This document shows positions 1-8,119 of a stretch of DNA of 64,000 nucleotides, one piece after another (position 1 is the stretch's first letter; every line of letters starts with the position of its first letter). The position numbers were made by a program, and so were the translations under genes. The stretch is from positions 1-64,000 of the forward strand of contig NZ_BDCU01000067.1 in assembly GCF_001618425.1 (NCBI RefSeq), in the 5' to 3' direction. The notes under the pieces are model-generated. The model was not told where the DNA came from. It did no database searches and was given only the letters and a program-made list of their open reading frames with translations. The DNA comes from Nocardia fusca NBRC 14340 (GTDB lineage: Bacteria > Actinomycetota > Actinomycetes > Mycobacteriales > Mycobacteriaceae).

Positions 1-804
1 ACAGGGTGATGGACTGCGGATCGAATTTGAGGGAGAGGTGCGCGGGCGGTTCGCCTTCGCCGTCGCACCGGAAGTAGTTCGTGCGCAGGGTCGCGGTGAC
101 CACATTCAGCACCGCGCGCAGCACCCGGTCGGTGTCCAGGCTGACCACCGCGTCGATTTCGGCTTCCAGCCATTCCGCGATCCCGGCCGCCGAATCGGCG
201 TCGCCATCGGGATCGAAATACGCCTCGAACAGGCGCACGAAACCGCGGGACATATCCGGATTGGCCAGCAGCACGCGGGTGATACCGGCGGCGCCGTAGG
301 AGAATCCGGCCTGCTTCAGATATTTCGCGTAGGCACGCAGCACCACGACCTGACGCCAGTGCAGGCCGGCCCGCAGAATCAATTCGTTGAGCGTATCGAC
401 TTCGGCGACACCGAACCACATGGCTTCGAATGCCGCGGTGAATCTCTGTGCGATTCCCTGGACGCCGGGACTTTCGGGCTGATCGAGGTCGGCCTCCAGC
501 TCGGGGTCCAATTGGGTCCGTAGCACGGCCGAGACCACACGTAAGCGGAAGTCGTAGATCCAGTCCGAACGGTCACCGTCGGATTCGAGCTGATAGGGCC
601 GTTCGTCCACGACCTCGACGCCGAGGCTGTGCAGCACCGGGAGGACCCGGCTCAGCGAAACACCCTCACCCGCGGCGTAGAGCGTGAATCGCCACTCACC
701 CGGCGGCGCCTCGGCCGTGCGGTACAGCGCGGTCCGGAAACGCGCCGACCCCAGTTCGTCCGGATCAATCCGGAATCGCATCGGCGAAACTGTGTCCTGC
801 ATTG
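1..804 (-). CDS. gdh: NAD-dependent glutamate dehydrogenase, N-terminal part (runs off the left edge)
   Basis: The enzyme oxidises glutamate to 2-oxoglutarate and ammonium with NAD. The 268 visible codons match the middle of the large bacterial enzyme (M. tuberculosis Rv2476c from about residue 545): I see DWIYDF, the AGLHWRQVVVLRAYAKYLKQ region, VSLDTDRVLRA and TLRTNYF. The first 540 or so residues of the 180-kDa form are absent, because an in-frame TAA lies about 65 bp upstream of the ATG. The gene is therefore either a 115-kDa-class enzyme, which naturally lacks that region, or 5'-truncated. A GTG at 813, preceded by GGAAAGG, is an alternative start. A 26-bp dyad at 871-896 lies in its promoter region. 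The 3' part is outside the window, so active-site residues cannot be checked. Confidence 0.85.
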
Positions 805-870
805 TCGTCACCGTGATCCGCGCCTTTCCGCTTCGGTTTCGAACTTCTTCACCAGGCACTCTACGCGTTT

Positions 871-896
871 AATGTGCCGTTGTATAGCGGTACGTT
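871..896. promoter_or_regulatory. 26-bp dyad operator, copy 1 (gdh promoter)
   Basis: The arms are AATGTGCCGTT (871-881) and AGCGGTACGTT (886-896), separated by GTAT. The site lies 67 bp upstream of the gdh ATG. Three more copies with the same arm length and 4-bp spacer are at 21328, 49769 and 51702. The binding protein is unknown; the MerR protein encoded at 51819 is a candidate because a copy also lies in its own promoter. Confidence 0.6.
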
Positions 897-987
897 ACGC
901 GTGTGTAAACGGTCACCGGATCCGGCGCGCCGGGAAGAAAGCACACCGATGAGATGTTCGCCACGACACGGCCGCCGGTTGGCCGCA

Positions 988-1854
988 CTACGGATGCAGC
1001 AACCCGGACCGGATCAGAAAGGTACGCGCACCCGCGCTGTCGGTGAACGCACCGGTGTCCACCCGCAGGCCCGACTGCGTGTCGGCGTACCAGATCGCCG
1101 CGGAGGCGCTGATCGCCGCGAACACCTCACCGTCGGACACGACGGTGCCGCCGGCGGAGCGCCATTGCGCCACCGCCTGGGCGAGAGCACCGGGTGCGGC
1201 GGTCTGCACCTGGAACGCCAGCTGACGACCCCCGGTGATCTCCCCCATCAGCAACGGGCTCCCGGCGTCGAGTACACAGCTCTGGACACCGTCGGTCTCG
1301 TCGTGCGGACGGCAGGACGCGGTGCGCAACGGGCCGGGCAGAGCCGATACGGCGTCGGTCGCCGCGACGGGACCGCCCCCACCGAAACCCACCGGCCCGG
1401 TGAGCGGCGGACCTGCCAGAGTGCAGGATTTCACCATCAGGAAAGCGAGCACCAGCAGAACCGCCACCGCTATACCGCCGGCCGCGCGCCATTGCCATTT
1501 CGGATGGTGTTTCCTGACTACGGTTTCCGCTTCGTCGACCAGATGGGAACGGATGAATCCGAGCACCCCGTGATGATGCCGGTCGTGCCGAGTGCGCTCG
1601 TGGTGCTCGGCATCCCGATGCTCCGGCTCGGCCGTCCCGTGGCCGCCGTGGTGCCCGTGCCTGTCCGCTATGGCCTGCGCCGCGGTCCAGCCGCTCATCT
1701 CGGCCAGACGTCCGGCTGCCATACCGTGGGGGGCCACCGGCGCCGGGGGCTGGTCATGCCCGGCCGGTGGTACGGGCAGAGGCGCACCGCAATTTGTACA
1801 CGCCGAGACCCCGGCGGCGGCGGAATGACCGCAGTATTGGCATCGCACCGTCAT
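988..1854 (-). CDS. Zinc-ribbon, His-rich single-pass membrane protein of the ESX locus
   Basis: This 288-residue protein is of unknown function. It begins with a zinc ribbon (Cys5, Cys8, Cys19, Cys22), followed by a linker with many histidines (about 65-95) and one transmembrane helix (about 124-143). The C-terminal domain of about 145 residues is predicted to be outside the cell. I chose the ATG at 1854 because it has GGGAG upstream and because longer starts would overlap the preceding gene, which ends at 1883. It is the last gene of the ESX block and probably shares a transcript with the discoidin-like gene. The histidines and the ribbon suggest metal binding, but this is inference. Confidence 0.7.
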   Translation of the reverse strand: MTVRCQYCGHSAAAGVSACTNCGAPLPVPPAGHDQPPAPVAPHGMAAGRLAEMSGWTAAQAIADRHGHHGGHGTAEPEHRDAEHHERTRHDRHHHGVLGFIRSHLVDEAETVVRKHHPKWQWRAAGGIAVAVLLVLAFLMVKSCTLAGPPLTGPVGFGGGGPVAATDAVSALPGPLRTASCRPHDETDGVQSCVLDAGSPLLMGEITGGRQLAFQVQTAAPGALAQAVAQWRSAGGTVVSDGEVFAAISASAAIWYADTQSGLRVDTGAFTDSAGARTFLIRSGLLHP

Positions 1855-1882
1855 CGCCGCGCCCCGTCTCCCATGACCGGCC

Positions 1883-3013
1883 TCACTGTCCGGTGATGAC
1901 GATCGAGGAGATGGCCACGGTGTTGGCCGATGTGTCGCCACTGGATTTCAAAACGGTGAGCGTGATCTCCGACGCTTCGATCGGTGGCTCGATCTGCGTC
2001 ACCACCAGCGACCGCTGGTCCAGCGTCTCCTGGGTGTAGGTGGTCTTGTCGTCGTCGTTCAACTGGTAGGAGACACGGCTGACGGTGCGGAATTTCGTCC
2101 ACTGATCGGTGCCGTCGGTGGCCACATGGTCCCAGCCGGGCACGATGGCGATCGATTCGATCTTGTACTTCTTGCCCAGATCGATTCGCAGCACCTGACC
2201 GTCGATCTTGTACGCGCGGGGGCACGACCAGGCCTTGTCGGGTTCGCCGGAGAAAGCGTCCATACCGTCGGTGCCGCCGGAGGGGCACTTCGACTCCGCC
2301 GACTCCGGTTCGATGGTGCCGCCGCCGGCCGGCGCGGTGGTCTGGGGCATCGGCTGAGTGGGTGCCGGAGCGACGGCCAGCGGCTGGGTGTCCGCCTCCT
2401 CCTTGCCCCCCGTCACCACCAGCAGCACCACGATCAGCAGCGCGACCACCGCCGCGATCGCCAGGGCCACCCGCGGTTTGCGCAGCTGCTCGACGACCTC
2501 GCGGGCCAGTTCCTGCGGGGACTGCCGTTCGGGACGGGCGGGTTCGGGGTCGGCCGCCCGCTGGGCCTCGGCCTCGGGCGGGGCCGTCGAGTTCAACCGG
2601 TCCGCCACCCGCTCGGCGTTGTCCGAGGCGAACGACGAGTCCCGGGTATCGGGCAGCTGCCCACTGAGCAGCGCGTTGATCCGCTCACTCGCCGAAGGTC
2701 CGGCCGTCGATCGACGCGGCCGCGATACCGCGGGACCCGAATCGGGTTCGACCGGAGTCGAGCGGACCCCCACCGGTGGTGGAGTCTCGTCGATAGGAGC
2801 CGACGCCTCACGTGCCCGGGGAGCCGGGGCGAGTAGCGATTCGTCGAAGGCGATTTCGGGAGCAACCGGGCTGGACACCGGCTCCGGTTCGGGTGTGGGG
2901 GGCGCCGCTTCGGGTGCGTTCCCCGTGAGCCCGAAAGCCGGATCCGACAGCAGCGCATCCAGAATCGCACCTCGATTGCGGAGAAATACGTCTCCGGAAT
3001 CCGCATCGGGCAT
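1883..3013 (-). CDS. Membrane-anchored protein with C-terminal discoidin-like (carbohydrate-binding) domain
   Basis: The protein has 376 residues. A long Pro/Glu-rich N-terminal part, predicted cytosolic, leads to one transmembrane helix (about 181-201), a Pro/Thr linker and a C-terminal beta-rich domain (about 240-376). That domain has features of discoidin/NADase-type glycan-binding modules: an LRIDLGKKYKIESI strand, a later WTKFRTVSRVSYQL strand and a Cys pair near its start. By analogy it may bind cell-envelope glycan outside the membrane. It has its own inverted repeat (3057-3072) 44 bp upstream and so is probably a separate unit from eccE-xre. The specific ligand is unknown. Confidence 0.65.
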   Translation of the reverse strand: MPDADSGDVFLRNRGAILDALLSDPAFGLTGNAPEAAPPTPEPEPVSSPVAPEIAFDESLLAPAPRAREASAPIDETPPPVGVRSTPVEPDSGPAVSRPRRSTAGPSASERINALLSGQLPDTRDSSFASDNAERVADRLNSTAPPEAEAQRAADPEPARPERQSPQELAREVVEQLRKPRVALAIAAVVALLIVVLLVVTGGKEEADTQPLAVAPAPTQPMPQTTAPAGGGTIEPESAESKCPSGGTDGMDAFSGEPDKAWSCPRAYKIDGQVLRIDLGKKYKIESIAIVPGWDHVATDGTDQWTKFRTVSRVSYQLNDDDKTTYTQETLDQRSLVVTQIEPPIEASEITLTVLKSSGDTSANTVAISSIVITGQ

Positions 3014-3056
3014 AGCCGGAATGGTATCGGCTATGAATCCGCGGACGGCGCCATCA

Positions 3057-3072
3057 TTCCCACCACCGGGAA
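3057..3072. promoter_or_regulatory. TTCCC-N6-GGGAA inverted repeat, site a
   Basis: TTCCC (3057-3061), ACCACC, GGGAA (3068-3072), 44 bp upstream of the discoidin-domain gene start at 3013. It is one of nine copies with a constant 6-bp spacer in this locus. Confidence 0.6.
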
Positions 3073-3121
3073 CCCGAGCTGGCCTCGCGATCCGCCCGGG
3101 CAGCCTGCTCCGCGACCCGGC

Positions 3122-3496
3122 TCAACGAGTCTTCTCCGCCGTCACGAAATACTCGGGCGGCACATCGAACACCCGCGCCAGCGCGATGATCAGATCGAGT
3201 CGGGGGATGGCGTCGCCGTGGATCAACCGGTACAGACCGGACTGCGAAACCGGTACGTCCGGATAGGCGAGTTCCAGGTGCTGGGCAAGCGAATACAAGG
3301 TCAGCCCACGGGTCGAGCCGTCTTCGGTGGACACGACAGATTCGGCGATCAGTTCCGACAGTCGGCTGGAGAAGATCGCCGCGGCGGCCTGCCGTGGTGT
3401 CTGCTCCTGCACGCCGTCCGGGTTGTCGAATCTGCCATTGTCGAACTCGGGATCCGCTGCCACGGTCATCGAGATTACCTGCTCTGTCCTACTCAC
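3122..3496 (-). CDS. XRE-family helix-turn-helix regulator, EspR-like
   Basis: The protein has 124 residues. After about 40 disordered residues come FSSRLSELI, a helix-turn-helix (LTLYSLAQHLE, then VSQSGLYRLIHGDAIPRLD) and LARVFDVPPEYF, the same order as in EspR, which controls ESX-1 genes in M. tuberculosis. Its start overlaps the eccE stop by 4 bp (ATGA), so it is probably translated together with the secretion genes and made in proportion to them. It is a candidate ligand for the TTCCC-N6-GGGAA repeats found in front of most units here. A second possible start is the Met at codon 11 (MTVAADPEF). The regulatory assignment is inference; the fold call is firm. Confidence 0.75.
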   Translation of the reverse strand: MSRTEQVISMTVAADPEFDNGRFDNPDGVQEQTPRQAAAAIFSSRLSELIAESVVSTEDGSTRGLTLYSLAQHLELAYPDVPVSQSGLYRLIHGDAIPRLDLIIALARVFDVPPEYFVTAEKTR

Positions 3497-5220
3497 CGGG
3501 CCGGATATCCCTGAGGCCGGGTCACCGGTACGGTCCGTTCGGAGTTGCCGTACGGCGGGGCCACCGTCGGCGGTCGATCGCTGTGATCGAAATAGCGGGT
3601 TTCGCCGCGTGGTTCGACCAGGTTCACCCGGACGGTGCGCATCGGGATCCGTACATCCAGCTGAGCTTCGCCGACCTGTTCGATCGACAGATCCACCGAC
3701 CCCCGACGCGGGCTTCCCGGATCGCTTATCGAGACGGTGGTCGGCGCCGCGGAGGCCTGCGGCGGCAGTTGGTCGAAAACCGTGATGGTGGCGCCCGCAC
3801 CCGGCTCCTCCTCACCCGCCTCGACCAACCGCAGCGATCTGGCGTCGCCGACCGCGCTCACCAGATGCTGCCAGCGCTGCGGTCGGCTCGTATGGACCTC
3901 GATATCGGCGCCGACCACGGTCGCGCGCAACACCAACTGCTGCGCGACGGGCAGCATCGCCTGTACATCGACCGTGCGGCGACGCGGATTGTAGGGGGCG
4001 GGATCGAAGAGCGGCATCGCGAGCTGATGGCGCGTCTGACCGCTGATCGCGCCCAGAATCTGACCGTTGGGTCCGATCGGGACGGCGAGTCCCGCACTCA
4101 ACTCCTCGGGCGCCTCCTCGACGGTGTTCTCGTCCCGGGTCAACTCACGCAGCGAGACTCCGGTGGGCAGGGTCGAACGGAGCGCCACCGACTGACGGCC
4201 GGGCAATCGGCGGAGATAGTCGGGCAGCGCTTCGGTCATGGCCGGGCCGATATAGCGGACGACGGCCCTGGGCCGGTCCGCCCCGGAAAGGCTGACCACG
4301 AGCGTGGTGCGCCCACTGTTCCAGGTCCAGCAGTCGTCCAGGCCGGAATCGTCGAGCTGTGTCCAGTCGATTCCGAAACTCGTGACGAAACGTCCGGGCA
4401 CCGAGGTCTTCAAGCGGTCCCACTGTTCGGTCAGATCACCGAGCTCCGCACCGGAGTGCAGCAGCCGGGTCGCCTCCAGCAGAGCCGCCGCCGGGAGCGG
4501 ATGCGCCGCCACGCCCCGCTCACGCAACCGGCCGGCGATCCGGTGCGCCGCAGTGGCCAGAGTGCGCGGTGCCACCACCGCACACGGTCCGCGTTTGGCC
4601 AGAGCTCGTAGATTGCGTTCCTGGTCCAGCCGGAGAACCAGCCAGGTCAGCCGGTTTCCGACCACCGGATGGGACCCGATCAGCTGGTCGTAGAGCATGC
4701 TGTAGCTGCCGGCCGCCCGCACCCGTTGACCGGTGGTCACGATGTCGATGTCGATACCGATGCCGTAATGGTCGAGCATCGGTAGCAGGCTCGCCACCGA
4801 GACGGTGTCCTCGGTGTAGATGGTCTGTTCGGCGATCACCGTCGGCAGGTCCAGGTTCGGCGCGAGCTGGATCATGGCAATGAGCACGTCGCCGTCCTCG
4901 GCGATACCGCAGAGCCCGGCGGCCACATCGATATCGCGCACCGGAAGCGGCGCGGTGAGCAGCTTCGCCCGGCCCGATCTACCGGTCCGGAAGTCGAACC
5001 AATCGATGAACCATCGCACCGGCGTCCGGCCCCGGATTCGTACGACCACGGTGAGCAGCAAGCCGGCGACGATCGATGCGGCACCCCACAGCGGTAGATA
5101 CGAGGACAATCCGGCCATCACCACACTGCCTCCGATCGCCATCACTGCGAACGGGCCGCGTTCCACCCCGGCGACCCGGCGGCCCGGGGCACGGACGGCC
5201 CGTTCCGCGGTAATCGTCAC
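3493..5220 (-). CDS. eccE: ESX type VII secretion core protein EccE
   Basis: The 575-residue protein starts with GTG at 5220, overlapping the mycP stop (GTGA). A longer frame runs upstream but lies inside mycP. Two transmembrane helices (about 22-40 and 45-62) are followed by a large cytosolic domain, the EccE plan. In known systems EccE forms the outer edge of the EccB-EccC-EccD-EccE membrane complex that exports WXG100 and PE/PPE substrates. It is the last core gene of the PE-to-xre operon. Its placement directly after mycP resembles ESX-3. Confidence 0.85.
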   Translation of the reverse strand: MTITAERAVRAPGRRVAGVERGPFAVMAIGGSVVMAGLSSYLPLWGAASIVAGLLLTVVVRIRGRTPVRWFIDWFDFRTGRSGRAKLLTAPLPVRDIDVAAGLCGIAEDGDVLIAMIQLAPNLDLPTVIAEQTIYTEDTVSVASLLPMLDHYGIGIDIDIVTTGQRVRAAGSYSMLYDQLIGSHPVVGNRLTWLVLRLDQERNLRALAKRGPCAVVAPRTLATAAHRIAGRLRERGVAAHPLPAAALLEATRLLHSGAELGDLTEQWDRLKTSVPGRFVTSFGIDWTQLDDSGLDDCWTWNSGRTTLVVSLSGADRPRAVVRYIGPAMTEALPDYLRRLPGRQSVALRSTLPTGVSLRELTRDENTVEEAPEELSAGLAVPIGPNGQILGAISGQTRHQLAMPLFDPAPYNPRRRTVDVQAMLPVAQQLVLRATVVGADIEVHTSRPQRWQHLVSAVGDARSLRLVEAGEEEPGAGATITVFDQLPPQASAAPTTVSISDPGSPRRGSVDLSIEQVGEAQLDVRIPMRTVRVNLVEPRGETRYFDHSDRPPTVAPPYGNSERTVPVTRPQGYPAR

Positions 5221-6582
5221 TGCCGCTGCCTCCGCCACGAGTTCACGCCGTAGGTTGTCGCCGCACCGATCAGCACCGCCGCGATGATCACGATCGCCGC
5301 GGTGATCCCGGGTTTGGCGTCCGGTGGCCGGGGCGGCGGCGGCACCTCCAGCGGCCCGGCCTGAAACAGGCCCTCCGGAGGTTCGGGCGGCGTGCGGTAG
5401 CTCAGCGCCGCGACCGGATCGATCATCCCCGCACCCACCGTGTTGTCGATACCGCGGGCCGGGGCATGCGCGCTCGCGGTGAGCCGGGCGGTGATATCCG
5501 CGGGGGTTTCGTTCGGATACCGCGAGCGCACCAGGGCCGCGACCCCCGCGGTATACGCCGCGGCGAAGGAGGAACCACCGACGGGGCCGAGTTTGTCGGG
5601 TGGCCCGACGCCGTTGATCAGGCCGGCCGAACCCGGCCCCAGCGATTCGATACCGGTGCCGGGCGCGGCTACGGACACCCATGGACCCATCAGGGATCTA
5701 TCGGTGACTCCGCCGTACGCGGTCGTGTACCCCACCGTCAGCACGGACTCACTGAAAACCCCCGGAAGCGAGGCTGTTTTGACGTTCTTCCAGTTCCTCG
5801 GGTCACCGGGTCGTCCGGGATCGAAGCCCGGATTCTGGGAGCAGCCACTGGTCTCGGCGTTTCCGGCACCGGCCACGATGAGTGATCCTCGGGTGTGCAC
5901 GGCGTACCCGACCGCCTCGGCCAGGACCCCCAGATCGACACCCGAATCCACCGCCAGGCATATCGGCAGCGGTACCGCGATGATGCCCGCGCCCAAATTC
6001 GCGGCGTGCGTGATCGCACGCGACAGAGTCCGCACTTCCAGCGCCAGGCGCTCCCGCTGGTCGGCCATGCCGCGCTCCACCCGGAACGCCGCAGACCGAT
6101 AGCGAATGGAAATGATCCGCGCGTCGGGCGCCACACCGGTGAAGCCGTCCGCAGGATCGGACGTGCCGCCGATTATCCCGGCGATCAGGGTGCCGTGCGC
6201 ATCGCAATCCTGAAGTCCGTCGCCGCCGGCCGCGACATAGTCCCCACCCCCCGCCACATTGGGCAGCCGCGGATGCGGGGAGACGCCGGTATCCACGACG
6301 GCGACGGTGACCCCGAGACCACGGCTGAGGGTCCGGGCGTCGGCCAGGTTCAAGGCCAACTCCGACGGCGGTGTCCGGGAGATATCCGTATCCCGCAGGA
6401 CACCGGTCGCCAGGCAACCACTGTCCTGCTTGGTCGGTACTTCCGGGGCCGGCGGGCCGTCCGGCGGTGCGACACCGACCACTACCTCCGGGGGCACCAG
6501 GGCAGCCGCCGGCGCAGCGGTGGCGCCCAGCACAACAGCAGCCAGGGCTGCCGCGGCAGCCCTGTTCAGGCGAAAGGTCATC
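5217..6582 (-). CDS. mycP: Mycosin, subtilisin-like serine protease MycP
   Basis: The protein has 455 residues: an N-terminal signal peptide (MTFRLNRAAAAALAAVVLG, then AAPAAA), an S8 protease domain and a C-terminal transmembrane anchor (about 425-447) ending SWRRQRQ. The catalytic triad is visible as Asp in VAVVDTGVSPH (about 95), His in DAHGTLIAG (about 126) and Ser in GGSSFAAAY (about 336). Mycosins sit on the periplasmic face of the ESX complex, stabilise it and, in ESX-1, cleave EspB; an EspB-like protein is encoded at 32556-34043. The ATG at 6582 overlaps the eccD stop. A longer frame to 6878 lies inside eccD. Confidence 0.92.
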
Positions 6583-8119
6583 AGATCCCTCGCATGGCGG
6601 TGTACACACCCATGATCCAGAAGGCGATCACCGGCACCACGAGGATCAACGCGTACTCGATGAGGTCGGTTATCCGGCGGGTGACCGGAGTCAGCCGCTT
6701 GCCGGGCAGGCGCAGCGCCGCGGCCAGCGCGCCACATGCGATCAAGGCGACCACCAGCACGACGACGAGCCGCGCGAACGATGTCTCGTACGCCGTCACG
6801 AGCACGGCCGCCACACCGAGCACGGTAACCGCGGACCCGAGGACCAAGGCGATCGCCTGAACACGGTCGGGGTACCACCGCGACCGCATGGCCAGAATCC
6901 CGGCCACCGCGGCAGCCATCACGATCTCCCGGATCCCGCCCGGGCTGACCGCGGCGCAGATCACCGTGGCCACCGACAGCAACCCGGAAACGGCCACGAT
7001 GAGGCCGCGCAGGCTGGTGACCGCGAGCCGCGCCCGGCTCTCGATGCCCGCCTCCGCGGTGCGGCGCGACTCCTCGGCAGCCGCGGCAACCGCGGCATCC
7101 TGCTCCACATCGCGGTGGGTTTCCGCGTCGAAGATATCGGTCAGAGTGGCCGGGTTCACCTCGTTGCCCGGATCGGGCAGGTCCGGGGGTCGGATCTTGG
7201 CGATGACCACCGCGATCCGTGGCGCTGTGGTGAGCAATATCAGCCCCACGAAGACCGCGGCGCCCGCCACCTGACGAGTCACCAGATCGAAGTAGGCCAG
7301 CGGCAGCACGATAGCGGTCACCACGATGCCGAGCACGGCAATGCTCATCAGAGTGGCGATACCACTGCCCGTCAACCGCATCATGGCCATGGCGGCGACA
7401 GCGGTGACGACCGCGCCGGCCACGATGTTGGCCGGTGCGAAGGGCCCCGGCTCACCGTAGGCGGGGGGAACCAGCATGGCGCTACCCGCGAAGAGCAGCG
7501 GGATCGCGGCCAGTCCCGCGCCCAGCGAAATCCGGCGGGCCGCACCACTACCGCGGATCGCCACCGCTGCCGCCCAGCACAGCACGCCGAGCAGCAGCGC
7601 GGGCAATCCGCACCACAGCAGCGAACCGGACTGGGTCCACGCCCACGACAGCATGGTCGCCAGCCCGACCGCTCCGGCACCGAAGACACCCAGCCCCACG
7701 ATCGCGGCGGTATCGGCATCGAACTCGGCGAATTCACGTTCGTTGATCAGTGCCAGCGCATCGGTGATGTCCTCCACGACCGGGGTGAAGACCTCCGACG
7801 ACTCCACCGGCGCCAGCATGAGCACCGTCCCGTCGACGATGTCGTGGTCACCGAGACTGCGCCAGCGCGGGATCGGCGGTTCGCCCGGCCGCGCCAGACT
7901 CCACTGGCCGTGGGGCGGGGTGAAATCGACCTCCTCGTCACCGATCGCATTGGCGAGTACCGCGACCAGGTCGTCGATAAAGGTCTCGACGGTGAACTTG
8001 GTCGGCACGACCACATCCACCTGGTAGGTGGCGACCATGACGGCGATCCGCGCCCGCGCCACCTCCGCGGGTGCGGCGTCGCCGGACGGAGCCGCCGGCG
8101 CCGTCTGCACAGACGTCAC
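6581..8119 (-). CDS. eccD: ESX integral membrane channel protein EccD
   Basis: The 512-residue protein has an N-terminal ubiquitin-like domain (about 20-105, starting ARIAVMVATYQVDVVVP) and roughly eleven hydrophobic helices from about 125 to the end. EccD dimers form the membrane vestibule of type VII secretion systems. The start overlaps the espI stop by 4 bp and the stop overlaps the mycP start, so espI, eccD, mycP, eccE and xre are tightly coupled. Confidence 0.92.
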   Translation of the reverse strand: MTSVQTAPAAPSGDAAPAEVARARIAVMVATYQVDVVVPTKFTVETFIDDLVAVLANAIGDEEVDFTPPHGQWSLARPGEPPIPRWRSLGDHDIVDGTVLMLAPVESSEVFTPVVEDITDALALINEREFAEFDADTAAIVGLGVFGAGAVGLATMLSWAWTQSGSLLWCGLPALLLGVLCWAAAVAIRGSGAARRISLGAGLAAIPLLFAGSAMLVPPAYGEPGPFAPANIVAGAVVTAVAAMAMMRLTGSGIATLMSIAVLGIVVTAIVLPLAYFDLVTRQVAGAAVFVGLILLTTAPRIAVVIAKIRPPDLPDPGNEVNPATLTDIFDAETHRDVEQDAAVAAAAEESRRTAEAGIESRARLAVTSLRGLIVAVSGLLSVATVICAAVSPGGIREIVMAAAVAGILAMRSRWYPDRVQAIALVLGSAVTVLGVAAVLVTAYETSFARLVVVLVVALIACGALAAALRLPGKRLTPVTRRITDLIEYALILVVPVIAFWIMGVYTAMRGI

